A stretch of DNA of 5,829 bases from an uncultured Mollicutes bacterium (GTDB lineage: Bacteria; Bacillota_I; Bacilli_A; UBA3375): positions 1-5,829 of the forward strand of contig UWSE01000026.1 of NCBI GenBank assembly GCA_900551955.1, written 5' to 3'. Of the stretch, positions 1-5,829 are shown one piece after another. The position numbers and the translations under genes were made by a program. Every line of letters begins with the position of its first letter. The first letter of the stretch is position 1. The notes under the pieces are model-generated. The model saw only the letters and a program-made list of their open reading frames with translations. It was not told the origin of the DNA and did not search any database.

Positions 1-1
1 T

Positions 2-508
2 CAATGGCGTCATTGGGAAAATAGTCGAGGTCAGGTAATTGATCAATTACAAAATGTAATTGATCAAATTAAAAATAATCCTGACTCACGACGAATTATT
101 ATGAGTGCCTGGAATGCAGGAGATTTAGATTTAATGGCACTAGCTCCTTGTCATGCGTTTGTCCAATTTTATGTCGTTGATAATAAATTGTCTTGTCAAT
201 TATATCAACGTAGTGCAGATGTTTTTTTAGGAGTACCATTTAATATAGCTAGTTATGCATTACTTACCCATATGATTGCCCAAGTCTGTGGTTTAGAAGT
301 AGGAGAGTTTGTTCATAGTTTTGGTGATTTACATATCTATAATAATCATATAGAACAAGTTAAATTACAACTTACTAGAGAACCTAGAAGTTTACCATCG
401 ATTAAGTTAAATCCTAATATTAAGAATATTGAGGATTTTACTTTTGAGGATATTGAATTGATCGGTTATGATCCTCATCCATTAATTAAAGGAGATGTTA
501 GTGTTTAA
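2..508 (+). CDS. thyA: Thymidylate synthase ThyA, 3' part (start lies before the window)
   Basis: Catalyses reductive methylation of dUMP to dTMP with 5,10-methylenetetrahydrofolate, releasing dihydrofolate; cytosolic. The frame is open from base 2, giving 168 residues and a TAA stop at 506-508. A family-typical QWRHW opens the fragment, so the ATG at 101 is an internal Met and not the start. Recognised family motifs, in order: [12 protein letters not shown] (phosphate-binding arginines), LAPCHAF with the nucleophilic Cys codon at 149-151, [21 protein letters not shown] (second arginine and nucleotide-binding segment), and GYDPHP near the C-terminus. The C-terminal end, IKGDVSV, corresponds to the normal end of the enzyme (E. 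coli ends IKAPVAI), so the 3' end is complete. The E. coli enzyme has 264 residues, so roughly the first third is missing. The folA ATG follows 12 nt after the stop, which implies co-transcription and a shared folate cycle. The promoter lies outside the window. Confidence 0.97.
   Translation, partial: QWRHWENSRGQVIDQLQNVIDQIKNNPDSRRIIMSAWNAGDLDLMALAPCHAFVQFYVVDNKLSCQLYQRSADVFLGVPFNIASYALLTHMIAQVCGLEVGEFVHSFGDLHIYNNHIEQVKLQLTREPRSLPSIKLNPNIKNIEDFTFEDIELIGYDPHPLIKGDVSV
35..67 (+). repeat. Palindrome plus overlapping 12-bp stem inside thyA
   Basis: GTAATTGATCAATTAC (35-50) is a perfect 16-bp palindrome. Its first 12 bases recur directly at 56-67. As a result 39-50 and 56-67 form a perfect 12-bp inverted repeat around a 5-nt AAAAT loop. 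The repeat lies within thyA codons for V-I-D-Q...V-I-D-Q, so reuse of the same codons for a repeated helix motif may be the whole explanation. No function is known. Confidence 0.6.
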
Positions 509-520
509 CACTAATGATAT
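488..520 (+). promoter_or_regulatory. folA translation initiation region: distant Shine-Dalgarno with intervening hairpin
   Basis: AAAGGAG (488-494) inside the end of thyA is the only strong Shine-Dalgarno near the folA ATG at 521, but 26 nt separate them. Between them TTAGTGTT (498-505), T506 and AACACTAA (507-514) form a perfect inverted repeat that spans the thyA stop codon. Removing its 17 nt as a hairpin leaves about 9 nt of spacing, which is near optimal. In RNA the likely fold is a 6-bp stem with a 5-nt loop, since the innermost bases are too close to pair. The repeat and distances are seen directly; the role is inferred. An alternative is that the Shine-Dalgarno serves a mini-ORF from GTG 501 that ends at TGA 522-524, overlapping the folA ATG, and so couples translation. 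Confidence 0.5.
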
Positions 521-991
521 ATGATTAGTTTAATATTAGCAATAGGTAAAAATAAATTAGTAGGTAACACTAAAACTAGTAATGGTCTACCTTGGCATTA
601 TCCTGAAGATTTAGCTTTTTATAAAGCTAAAACAACAGGAAAAATTAATGTGATGGGTAAAACTACGTATGATATGATTGGTTATGCACTACCTAATCGA
701 ACAACCATTGTTTTGAGTCGTGATCAGGATTTAGTACTTGACGATGCCGAGGTAGTTAATGATCCACAAATCATTATCGATCGCTACCAAGATTGTGAAG
801 ATGAGATTATGATTTGTGGGGGAGTAGAAATCTTTAAATTATTTATTGATTATGCTGATAAAATTTATTTAACATTAGTTAATCAAGATTATGAAGGTGA
901 TAAGTATTATGATCTTGATGTAACTAATTTTAAAGCAGAAGAAAAACATGAAAGTGGCGATTTAGTATTTTATACATTAATTAGAAAGTAG
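521..991 (+). CDS. folA: Dihydrofolate reductase
   Basis: Reduces dihydrofolate to tetrahydrofolate with NADPH in the cytosol, regenerating the cofactor oxidised by the neighbouring thymidylate synthase. At 156 aa it matches chromosomal bacterial DHFRs (about 160 aa). Visible family features are the N-terminal strand MISLILAIGKNKLVG, then LPWHYPEDL with W25 and the acidic substrate-binding D30 (E. coli W22 and D27), MGKTTYDMIGYALPNRTTIVLSR (cofactor-binding region), ICGGVEIF with the paired glycines G100-G101, and YLTLVNQDYEGDKYY near the C-terminus. The ATG at 521 is chosen because the protein then begins exactly like other DHFRs, and an in-frame TGA at 515-517 excludes any upstream start. 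The Shine-Dalgarno is unusually far away (see the junction entry). The loop equivalent to the E. coli Met20 loop is three residues longer (G15 to L23-P24) and carries Leu instead of Met. I see no transposon context or other sign of an acquired dfr gene. Function is confident; trimethoprim response cannot be read from the sequence. Confidence 0.96.
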   Translation: MISLILAIGKNKLVGNTKTSNGLPWHYPEDLAFYKAKTTGKINVMGKTTYDMIGYALPNRTTIVLSRDQDLVLDDAEVVNDPQIIIDRYQDCEDEIMICGGVEIFKLFIDYADKIYLTLVNQDYEGDKYYDLDVTNFKAEEKHESGDLVFYTLIRK

Positions 992-1008
992 GGATATCCA
1001 AAACAAAA

Positions 1009-1080
1009 GTCGATTGAAACTATAATGTCGATCAAAAAAGGTGAATATAACGACCATATTAAAAGGTGAAATAAATAACG
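1009..1080 (+). repeat. Degenerate short direct repeats in the folA-to-restriction operon gap
   Basis: GTCGAT occurs at 1009-1014 and 1027-1032. AAAAGGTGAA occurs at 1036-1045 and 1061-1070, followed by TATAACG and ATAAATAACG respectively, so each unit ends in ATAACG or AATAACG. AAAGGTGA resembles an extended Shine-Dalgarno, but no plausible reading frame follows either copy. The only ATG-initiated frame here is 14 codons (1025-1069) without a ribosome-binding site. There is no clear terminator hairpin directly after folA. The stretch may be sequence debris at an insertion junction, or simply AT-rich spacer. Confidence 0.35.
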
Positions 1081-1126
1081 GTAAAACATAATTAAAATGT
1101 AATAATTAAAAATTACAAAAAAATAG

Positions 1127-1155
1127 TTGACAAAGAAATTATTTTGTGATAATAT
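1127..1155 (+). promoter_or_regulatory. Sigma-A-type promoter of the restriction-modification operon
   Basis: TTGACA (1127-1132) is a perfect -35 consensus. It is followed by exactly 17 nt and a -10 hexamer TAATAT (1150-1155) preceded by TG at 1147-1148, an extended -10 arrangement. GATAAT (1148-1153) matches the -10 consensus better in letters but leaves only 15 nt of spacing. Either choice places the start near 1160-1162, about 37 nt before the ATG of the first gene in the operon. A hairpin overlaps that start site. Confidence 0.8.
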
Positions 1156-1157
1156 AT

Positions 1158-1183
1158 AGGTGTAGTGAAAGCTACACCTTTTT
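1158..1183 (+). terminator. Terminator-like hairpin overlapping the operon transcription start
   Basis: AGGTGTAG (1158-1165) pairs perfectly with CTACACCT (1172-1179). A T1166-G1171 wobble closes a GAAA tetraloop, and T residues run through 1183. This is the form of an intrinsic terminator, although the T run is short. It begins 2 nt after the -10 element. RNA arriving from thyA-folA carries the whole stem, whereas RNA started at about 1162 keeps only four Watson-Crick pairs plus the wobble. It could therefore stop read-through without blocking the operon promoter. Alternatives are an operator for a repressor, since the palindrome lies over the start, or a 5' stabilising hairpin. Confidence 0.6.
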
Positions 1184-1198
1184 AAATGGAGGTAATTA

Positions 1199-1828
1199 AT
1201 GAAAATAGATCAACTAGTATCAATAAGACGAGGTGTTAATAAAACACGTGATGCCGATGATAGGTATGATAATCGTTTTTTGTCATTGACTAGAGATTTT
1301 AGTGCTAATGAATTAGTAGATTATTGCTTAAACTATCATCAAACTGATGAAGAAAATAGAACAACTGTATTTGATATGAAGAAAAAATATATTCATTCTA
1401 GTGCAAGTAAATTAGAACCTTTTGTGAATGGAAAGCACCTGTTGCAAAACAATGACATTGTTGTCAGTTCAACTGGAAAAGATATATATTTATATCATGG
1501 AGCAGATGATGTTGTTTGTGTTGAGCAAAATTTTTTAATTATTCGTTTGCTTCCTGAATATAAAGGTGTGGCTGATAAAATCATTTTTTCATTATTCTGT
1601 TATATCGCTAACGCGATAGAACGCATTTTGAAAAGCGGTTCAATGCGATTTACAATTGATTTAAAAGAATTACGCTTAACAAATGTTCCCGATATTGATG
1701 AATTAAAGAAAATTAATGATGTTTGCAAAACGAGTTTAGAGTTACTTAATTTATTAAATGTAAAAAACATGTTAGAAAATGAATTGATTGGAAACCAATT
1801 AACAAAGATGATGAAAGGAAATGCATGA
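1199..1828 (+). CDS. Half-size type I restriction specificity (HsdS-like) protein with one target-recognition domain
   Basis: Probably a DNA-recognition protein related to HsdS, the subunit that reads the target sequence and holds HsdM and HsdR together. At 209 aa it is about half a normal S subunit (roughly 400 aa, two TRDs and two conserved helices). The N-terminus KIDQLVSIRRGVN resembles the start of a TRD. Residues 81-94, LLQNNDIVVSSTGK, match the 'L..gDIvvs..G' turn common in TRDs. SGSMRFTIDLKELRLTNVP (146-164) resembles the segment that leads into the conserved region. Residues about 168-205 are leucine-rich and helical, like the S-subunit spacer helix. The start is fixed by GGAGG at 1188-1192, 6 nt before the ATG, downstream of a good promoter. 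The stop overlaps the hsdR start (ATGA), so the two are likely coupled. There is no frameshift or trailing S sequence, so it looks like a designed short gene and not a fragment. The family call rests on motif resemblance and context; whether it dimerises, works with a full HsdS, or has another role is unknown. Confidence 0.7.
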   Translation: MKIDQLVSIRRGVNKTRDADDRYDNRFLSLTRDFSANELVDYCLNYHQTDEENRTTVFDMKKKYIHSSASKLEPFVNGKHLLQNNDIVVSSTGKDIYLYHGADDVVCVEQNFLIIRLLPEYKGVADKIIFSLFCYIANAIERILKSGSMRFTIDLKELRLTNVPDIDELKKINDVCKTSLELLNLLNVKNMLENELIGNQLTKMMKGNA

Positions 1829-4665
1829 GTAGTGTAGTAAAAGAAAATGAATTAGAAAAGAAATTAATAGAACATTTGAGTAATTTTGATCACTATCAAA
1901 TCAATGCAACAATAAAAGATACGGATCAATTGATAGACTATATAGTCGAAGAAACTGTACGTCGTAATCCTGATAGTTTTGATCCTGAATTGCTTGTAAG
2001 TCAAAAGCAAGAATTGCGCTATCAATTGCTAGAAGGTGATGTGTTTGATAAAGCTAAATTGCTTCGTGAAGGTACCCAATTTTCTAATAAAAATAATATT
2101 ACTTTAAAAGCAATTGATTTTATAGACTTTGATGATTATTCAAACAATAAATTTGAAATCATCAGTCAATTAAATTCAATTGATGAAGGAGTGAATAATC
2201 GTTATGATGTTGTATTATTGATTAATGGTTTTCCATTAGTTCATATTGAATTAAAGCGTCAGGGAATAGATGTTTATGAAGCAATTAACCAATTAGGACG
2301 TTATAAACGCCAAATTCAAAGTAATAAAGTAATGGATTATACCCAATTTTTTATTGTTAGTAATCAAGTGTGTACATATTACATTGCTAATCAAAATAAA
2401 AAGTTAAATAAAGAGTTTGCCATTACTTGGAGTGATGAGAACAATATTAACATTAACAACTTATTGCCAGAGGAAAAAACTACAATGTCAGTAGTTAATG
2501 AGATGCTTAATCGACAAATGGTAATTGATTTACTTAGTAAGTATTTCTTATTAGATGAATCTAACAGAACATTAATTGTATTAAGACCTTACCAAATAAA
2601 TGCGGTAAAAAGCATGTTAGAAAAAGTACAAAATTACCAACCAAATGATGATTATCGTAAGAATTCAGGTTATATCTATCATGCGACAGGTAGTGGGAAA
2701 ACATTAACATCTTTTACTACAGCTAAATTAGTAGCTAAACGCAGTGATGTGAAAAAAGTGATATTTGTCGTTGATCGAATTGATTTGGCAGAACAAACCA
2801 AAAAAGAATATAATCGTTATGGTCAAGGAATTTTTGAAGTCCCATCAATTAAACATACAGGCCAATTAATTGATAAGTTAAATGATAGTTCATCAAAAAT
2901 TGTAGTAACTACAGTGCAAAAATTATCACATGCAATTAAGCGTTTTAATGAAGATCCAAGTTTAGATAAATATGATTTAGCAAACAATCGAGTAGTTGTG
3001 ATATTTGATGAAGGGCATCGTTCGATTGCTGGTGATATGGGGAATCTTATTACTCATTATTTTCACCAACTACAAATGTTTGGATTTACTGGTACACCAA
3101 TTTTTGCCGAACAATCTGATAAAAAAACACACTATAACCAAACCAAAGAACAATTTGGCCCTAAATTAGCAGAATATAACATTAAAGATGCAATCCATGA
3201 TAATAGTGTATTACCATTTAAAATAGAGTACTATGAAGATCTAAAAGATGTTGGTTTAGAAAAAAGTGAAATGAGAAAACAAGACAACTTTATAAATCAT
3301 ATAGCAAATCATATTTTACAAAGTATATATGAATACACAGATGGTGGGCATTTTAATGCGATGGCAGCTGTAGATAGTGTGCAAAGTGCTAAAAAATTGT
3401 ATGAACAAATCAAAGAGCAATTGCCAGTCATGATAGAGTCTTTAAATGAACATGAACATGCCAAAGAAGAATACTTTAAAAATTTTAAGTGTGCTGTAGT
3501 GTTTAGTGTTGGTGCTAATAACGATGATGAAAGTGAATTAAAAGACAACACCATTCGTGAATGGTATAATGATGCAATGGTTGATTTTGCCAATCAATAT
3601 AAAAATACAGCTGATCCATTATCGATTAATGTTAATAATCAAGATGCTAAAAAAACCTATACACTAGAAGTATCTAATCGTGTAAAGGAAAACAAAGTAG
3701 ATTTATTAATCGTGTGCAGTATGTTTTTAACAGGGTTTGATGCACCTTGTTTGAATACACTGTATTTATCAAAAGATCAACAAGATCACAATTTAATTCA
3801 ATCTTTTGCGAGAACTAATCGTAAGGCTGATGCTGCTAAGATATATGGAAATATCGTATATTATCTAGGGGATAAAGAGGTTGTTGATCGTGCTTTAAAT
3901 ACTTATTCGGGTAATGGGAAGTATGAAGAAGTAACATCCTATGATAAAGTTAAAGAAGAATATCAAGAATTAGCAACTAATTTCCTAAAAAAATATGGTG
4001 AAGATACCAATAAAATTATAAATTCAGATGATGTTGAATACTTAGAAAGTTTCTTACGTGATTTCCGTCAAATTTTAAGATACAACAAATTAATAAAAAG
4101 CTACAAAGACTTTAAGAAAGAAGATATAGTTTTAGATGAAATGTATATCCGCAATATGTCTTCGGTATATCAAAACATTAATCGTCGTTTAGAACGTAGA
4201 AGTAAACAGGATAATGATTATCAATTTGATTTTGATCCTTTACTAGAATTAGTGGAAACCAATGTTATTGATTTAGTTTATATTAATAAGCTACATAATG
4301 ACAAAGGTTTATATTCACAAGATCAAATTGAAAATATGATAAACTCTTTAGCAGGTGATGAACACACGCTTCAATTGATTAGAGAATATGTATATAGTTC
4401 ATCTAAAGTTGATTTTTCAACATATATTGAAGATAAAATGAATGATGAAATAGTTAATTTAGCTAATGAGTATAATTTTGATAAGGATACTTTAATTAAT
4501 ATAGTACATACTCAATATGTTGAACCACCAATTACACAAATTAGAGAATACTTGGAAAATCAAGGTTATAAAATTAGCCAACGAGCTCGTATTTCAAGAG
4601 AAATCGATGCGAAGTTAAATGATATTTTATTTAAATATAGTCAGATTAGGGGGATAAATGAGTAA
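1825..4665 (+). CDS. hsdR: Type I restriction enzyme R subunit (nuclease and ATP-dependent translocase)
   Basis: Motor and nuclease subunit of a type I restriction complex. With HsdM and HsdS it binds unmethylated sites, pumps DNA using ATP and cuts at a distance. The N-terminal nuclease shows a PD-(D/E)xK core: D128, then E142-L-K144, followed by the type I QxxxY motif at Q156 and Y160. The SF2 translocase follows: Walker A ATGSGKT with K292, motif II D395-E-G-H398, motif III TGTP at 422-425, motif V TGFDAP at 636-641, and motif VI QSFARTNR at 659-666. Residues beyond about 710 form the mainly helical C-terminal domain that in relatives docks onto the methylase. At 946 aa it is somewhat shorter than EcoR124I HsdR (about 1040), partly because the N-terminus is about 20 residues shorter, but no key motif is missing. 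AAAGGA at 1814-1819 lies 5 nt before the ATG. The gene overlaps its upstream neighbour by 4 bp and hsdM by 8 bp. The glycine in DEGH is a variant of the usual DEAH or DECH box. Confidence 0.96.
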   Translation: MSSVVKENELEKKLIEHLSNFDHYQINATIKDTDQLIDYIVEETVRRNPDSFDPELLVSQKQELRYQLLEGDVFDKAKLLREGTQFSNKNNITLKAIDFIDFDDYSNNKFEIISQLNSIDEGVNNRYDVVLLINGFPLVHIELKRQGIDVYEAINQLGRYKRQIQSNKVMDYTQFFIVSNQVCTYYIANQNKKLNKEFAITWSDENNININNLLPEEKTTMSVVNEMLNRQMVIDLLSKYFLLDESNRTLIVLRPYQINAVKSMLEKVQNYQPNDDYRKNSGYIYHATGSGKTLTSFTTAKLVAKRSDVKKVIFVVDRIDLAEQTKKEYNRYGQGIFEVPSIKHTGQLIDKLNDSSSKIVVTTVQKLSHAIKRFNEDPSLDKYDLANNRVVVIFDEGHRSIAGDMGNLITHYFHQLQMFGFTGTPIFAEQSDKKTHYNQTKEQFGPKLAEYNIKDAIHDNSVLPFKIEYYEDLKDVGLEKSEMRKQDNFINHIANHILQSIYEYTDGGHFNAMAAVDSVQSAKKLYEQIKEQLPVMIESLNEHEHAKEEYFKNFKCAVVFSVGANNDDESELKDNTIREWYNDAMVDFANQYKNTADPLSINVNNQDAKKTYTLEVSNRVKENKVDLLIVCSMFLTGFDAPCLNTLYLSKDQQDHNLIQSFARTNRKADAAKIYGNIVYYLGDKEVVDRALNTYSGNGKYEEVTSYDKVKEEYQELATNFLKKYGEDTNKIINSDDVEYLESFLRDFRQILRYNKLIKSYKDFKKEDIVLDEMYIRNMSSVYQNINRRLERRSKQDNDYQFDFDPLLELVETNVIDLVYINKLHNDKGLYSQDQIENMINSLAGDEHTLQLIREYVYSSSKVDFSTYIEDKMNDEIVNLANEYNFDKDTLINIVHTQYVEPPITQIREYLENQGYKISQRARISREIDAKLNDILFKYSQIRGINE

Positions 4666-5829
4666 ACCAGAACAAAAAGAATTAAATTCACAATTATGGG
4701 CAATTGCTAATGATTTACGTGGACGCATGGATAGTAACGAGTTTAAAAACTACATGTTAGGTTTTATGTTTTATCGTTTTATTTGTGAAGTATTTTATGA
4801 AGAAGCAACTAAAGCATTAAAAGGTGAAGGAATAAGCTTAGAAGCTGCAGACAAAGATCCAGAAGTGAGAAAAGTATTAGAAGAAGAAATGATTGATAAA
4901 TTAGGATATTATATATCTTATCCTAATTTATTTCAAAACATTATTGATGGAATTGTCAATGATTCAAGTGATAAACCGATAGATTTAATCAGTCAAGGAT
5001 TTTTAAATATTAGTGAATCAATTAAAGATGGTAGTGGGAAAGATGATTTTGATAATTTGTTTAGTGATGTTGATTTACTAAATCCAAAATTAGGAAATAG
5101 TGTCGCTGAACGTAATCAATTAGTGAGTAAAATATTATTAAAAATTAATGATATTTTACGTGACAGTAGTCGTGATATGTTAGGTGATGCCTTTGAATAT
5201 TGTTTACAACAATTTGCATCAGATGCTGGGAAAAAAGGAGGAGAGTTCTTTACTCCGAGTCAAGTCTCTGTCTTAATTAGTCAATTGATTCATAGTCAAC
5301 TAAGAGATACTACTCCATTATCAATTTATGATCCGACTTGTGGATCAGGGACTTTATTGATTAAAGCATATAGTGAATTGGCTGATGAAAAACGGACAAA
5401 AATCTATGGTCAAGAGTTGAGTCATACTTCGTATAATACTGCTCGTATGAATTTATTAATGCATAAAATAAATTATCGTAGTTTTAGTATTAAACAAGGC
5501 GATACGCTTCACCAAGATCAATTTAGTGATGATAAGTTTGATGTGATTGTTGCTAATCCACCATTTGGTTCTAAATGGGAACATGATGGATTAGAAGATG
5601 ATCCCCGTTTCTTACCTTATGGTAAATTAGCACCAAAATCAAAAGGGGAGTTTGCATTTATTCAACACATGTTTTATCACTTAGATAAACACGGTATAAT
5701 GGCAACAGTTGCACCTTTAGGAGTCTTGTTTAGAGGTGCTAGTGAAGAGCAAATTAGAATTAAATTAATTGAAGATTATGATGCACTTGATGCTGTAATT
5801 GTCCTTCCAAGCAATTTATTCTTTGGAAC
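4658..5829 (+). CDS. hsdM: Type I restriction-modification DNA methyltransferase M subunit, 5' part (runs off the window)
   Basis: Transfers a methyl group from S-adenosylmethionine to adenine N6 in the target chosen by HsdS, protecting host DNA and forming the core of the restriction complex. The frame is open from ATG 4658 to the window end, 390 complete codons. The N-terminal helical domain begins with LNSQLWAIANDLRGRMD and YMLGFMFYRFI, which resembles EcoR124I HsdM (type IC). GGEFFTP (194-200) precedes the catalytic domain. The SAM-binding motif I is DPTCGSG (225-231), and the catalytic motif IV is NPPF (300-303), identifying an N6-adenine gamma-type enzyme. LAPKSKGEFAFIQH and LPSNLFFG continue the family pattern up to the cut. 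EcoR124I HsdM has about 520 aa, so about a quarter is missing. AGGGGG at 4648-4653 gives a ribosome-binding site 4 nt from the ATG. The start lies inside the last codons of hsdR (8-bp overlap). A full hsdS is expected downstream. Confidence 0.96.
   Translation, partial: MSKPEQKELNSQLWAIANDLRGRMDSNEFKNYMLGFMFYRFICEVFYEEATKALKGEGISLEAADKDPEVRKVLEEEMIDKLGYYISYPNLFQNIIDGIVNDSSDKPIDLISQGFLNISESIKDGSGKDDFDNLFSDVDLLNPKLGNSVAERNQLVSKILLKINDILRDSSRDMLGDAFEYCLQQFASDAGKKGGEFFTPSQVSVLISQLIHSQLRDTTPLSIYDPTCGSGTLLIKAYSELADEKRTKIYGQELSHTSYNTARMNLLMHKINYRSFSIKQGDTLHQDQFSDDKFDVIVANPPFGSKWEHDGLEDDPRFLPYGKLAPKSKGEFAFIQHMFYHLDKHGIMATVAPLGVLFRGASEEQIRIKLIEDYDALDAVIVLPSNLFFG

Noticed and set aside
222..228. T7 tract in thyA as a phase-variable homopolymer
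   Set aside because: It encodes the conserved D-V-F-L of an essential enzyme. Seven-base tracts are expected in such AT-rich coding DNA. The A7 at 3121-3127 in hsdR is judged the same way, although that gene could tolerate slippage.
101..508. Thymidylate synthase starting at ATG 101
   Set aside because: The same frame is open back to base 2 and encodes conserved ThyA residues (QWRHW, PDSRR) upstream, so 101 is an internal Met.
1021..1026. Perfect TATAAT hexamer after folA as a second promoter
   Set aside because: The -35 position at 16-18 nt spacing reads about CCAAAA with no resemblance to TTGACA, there is no extended TG, and AT-rich spacers give such hexamers by chance.
1099..1115. GTAAT...ATTAC as a folA terminator
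   Set aside because: The stem is only 5 bp, contains one G-C pair at its base, and is followed by A residues instead of T.
1199..1828. The small S-like gene as a decayed pseudogene of a full hsdS
   Set aside because: It has a strong promoter, an ideal ribosome-binding site, an uninterrupted frame and an exact ATGA overlap with hsdR. No second-TRD sequence follows, because hsdR begins immediately.
3309..3593. 94-codon minus-strand open frame
   Set aside because: It lies entirely inside hsdR, in antisense to a conserved coding region. It has no Shine-Dalgarno or family motifs and is a shadow of biased codon use.

Overview
The window is AT-rich, standard-code DNA (TGG for Trp, TGA used as a stop) with strong Shine-Dalgarno sites and tightly packed genes. 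This fits a low-GC Gram-positive bacterium (Bacillota). The ThyA and DHFR sequences are of ordinary bacterial type, and I cannot place the organism below phylum level with confidence. A lactic-acid-bacterium-like or Erysipelotrichia-like host is only a guess. All recognised genes are on the + strand.

The left part (2-991) is the housekeeping pair thyA (3' part only) and folA. Thymidylate synthase makes dTMP and releases dihydrofolate, and dihydrofolate reductase recycles it to tetrahydrofolate. The junction is unusual. The only good Shine-Dalgarno for folA lies 26 nt upstream of its ATG, and a perfect 17-nt inverted repeat lies between them. If the repeat folds, the effective spacing drops to about 9 nt.

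Positions 992-1198 are a 207-nt intergenic region. It holds degenerate short repeats, then a strong sigma-A-type promoter (TTGACA, 17 nt, TAATAT with an extended TG). A hairpin followed by five T residues overlaps the expected transcription start.

The right part (1199 to the end) is a type I restriction-modification operon. Its order is a small, single-TRD specificity-like gene (209 aa), then hsdR (946 aa), then hsdM (open at the window end). The genes overlap by 4 and 8 bp, so they are probably translationally coupled. HsdM most resembles the EcoR124I (type IC) family. HsdR has an intact PD-(D/E)xK nuclease, a QxxxY motif and the SF2 translocase motifs. A full-length hsdS would be expected after hsdM, beyond the window. 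The most unusual element is the half-size S-like gene at the head of the operon, coupled to hsdR. No tRNA, rRNA, CRISPR array, insertion sequence or integrase is visible.
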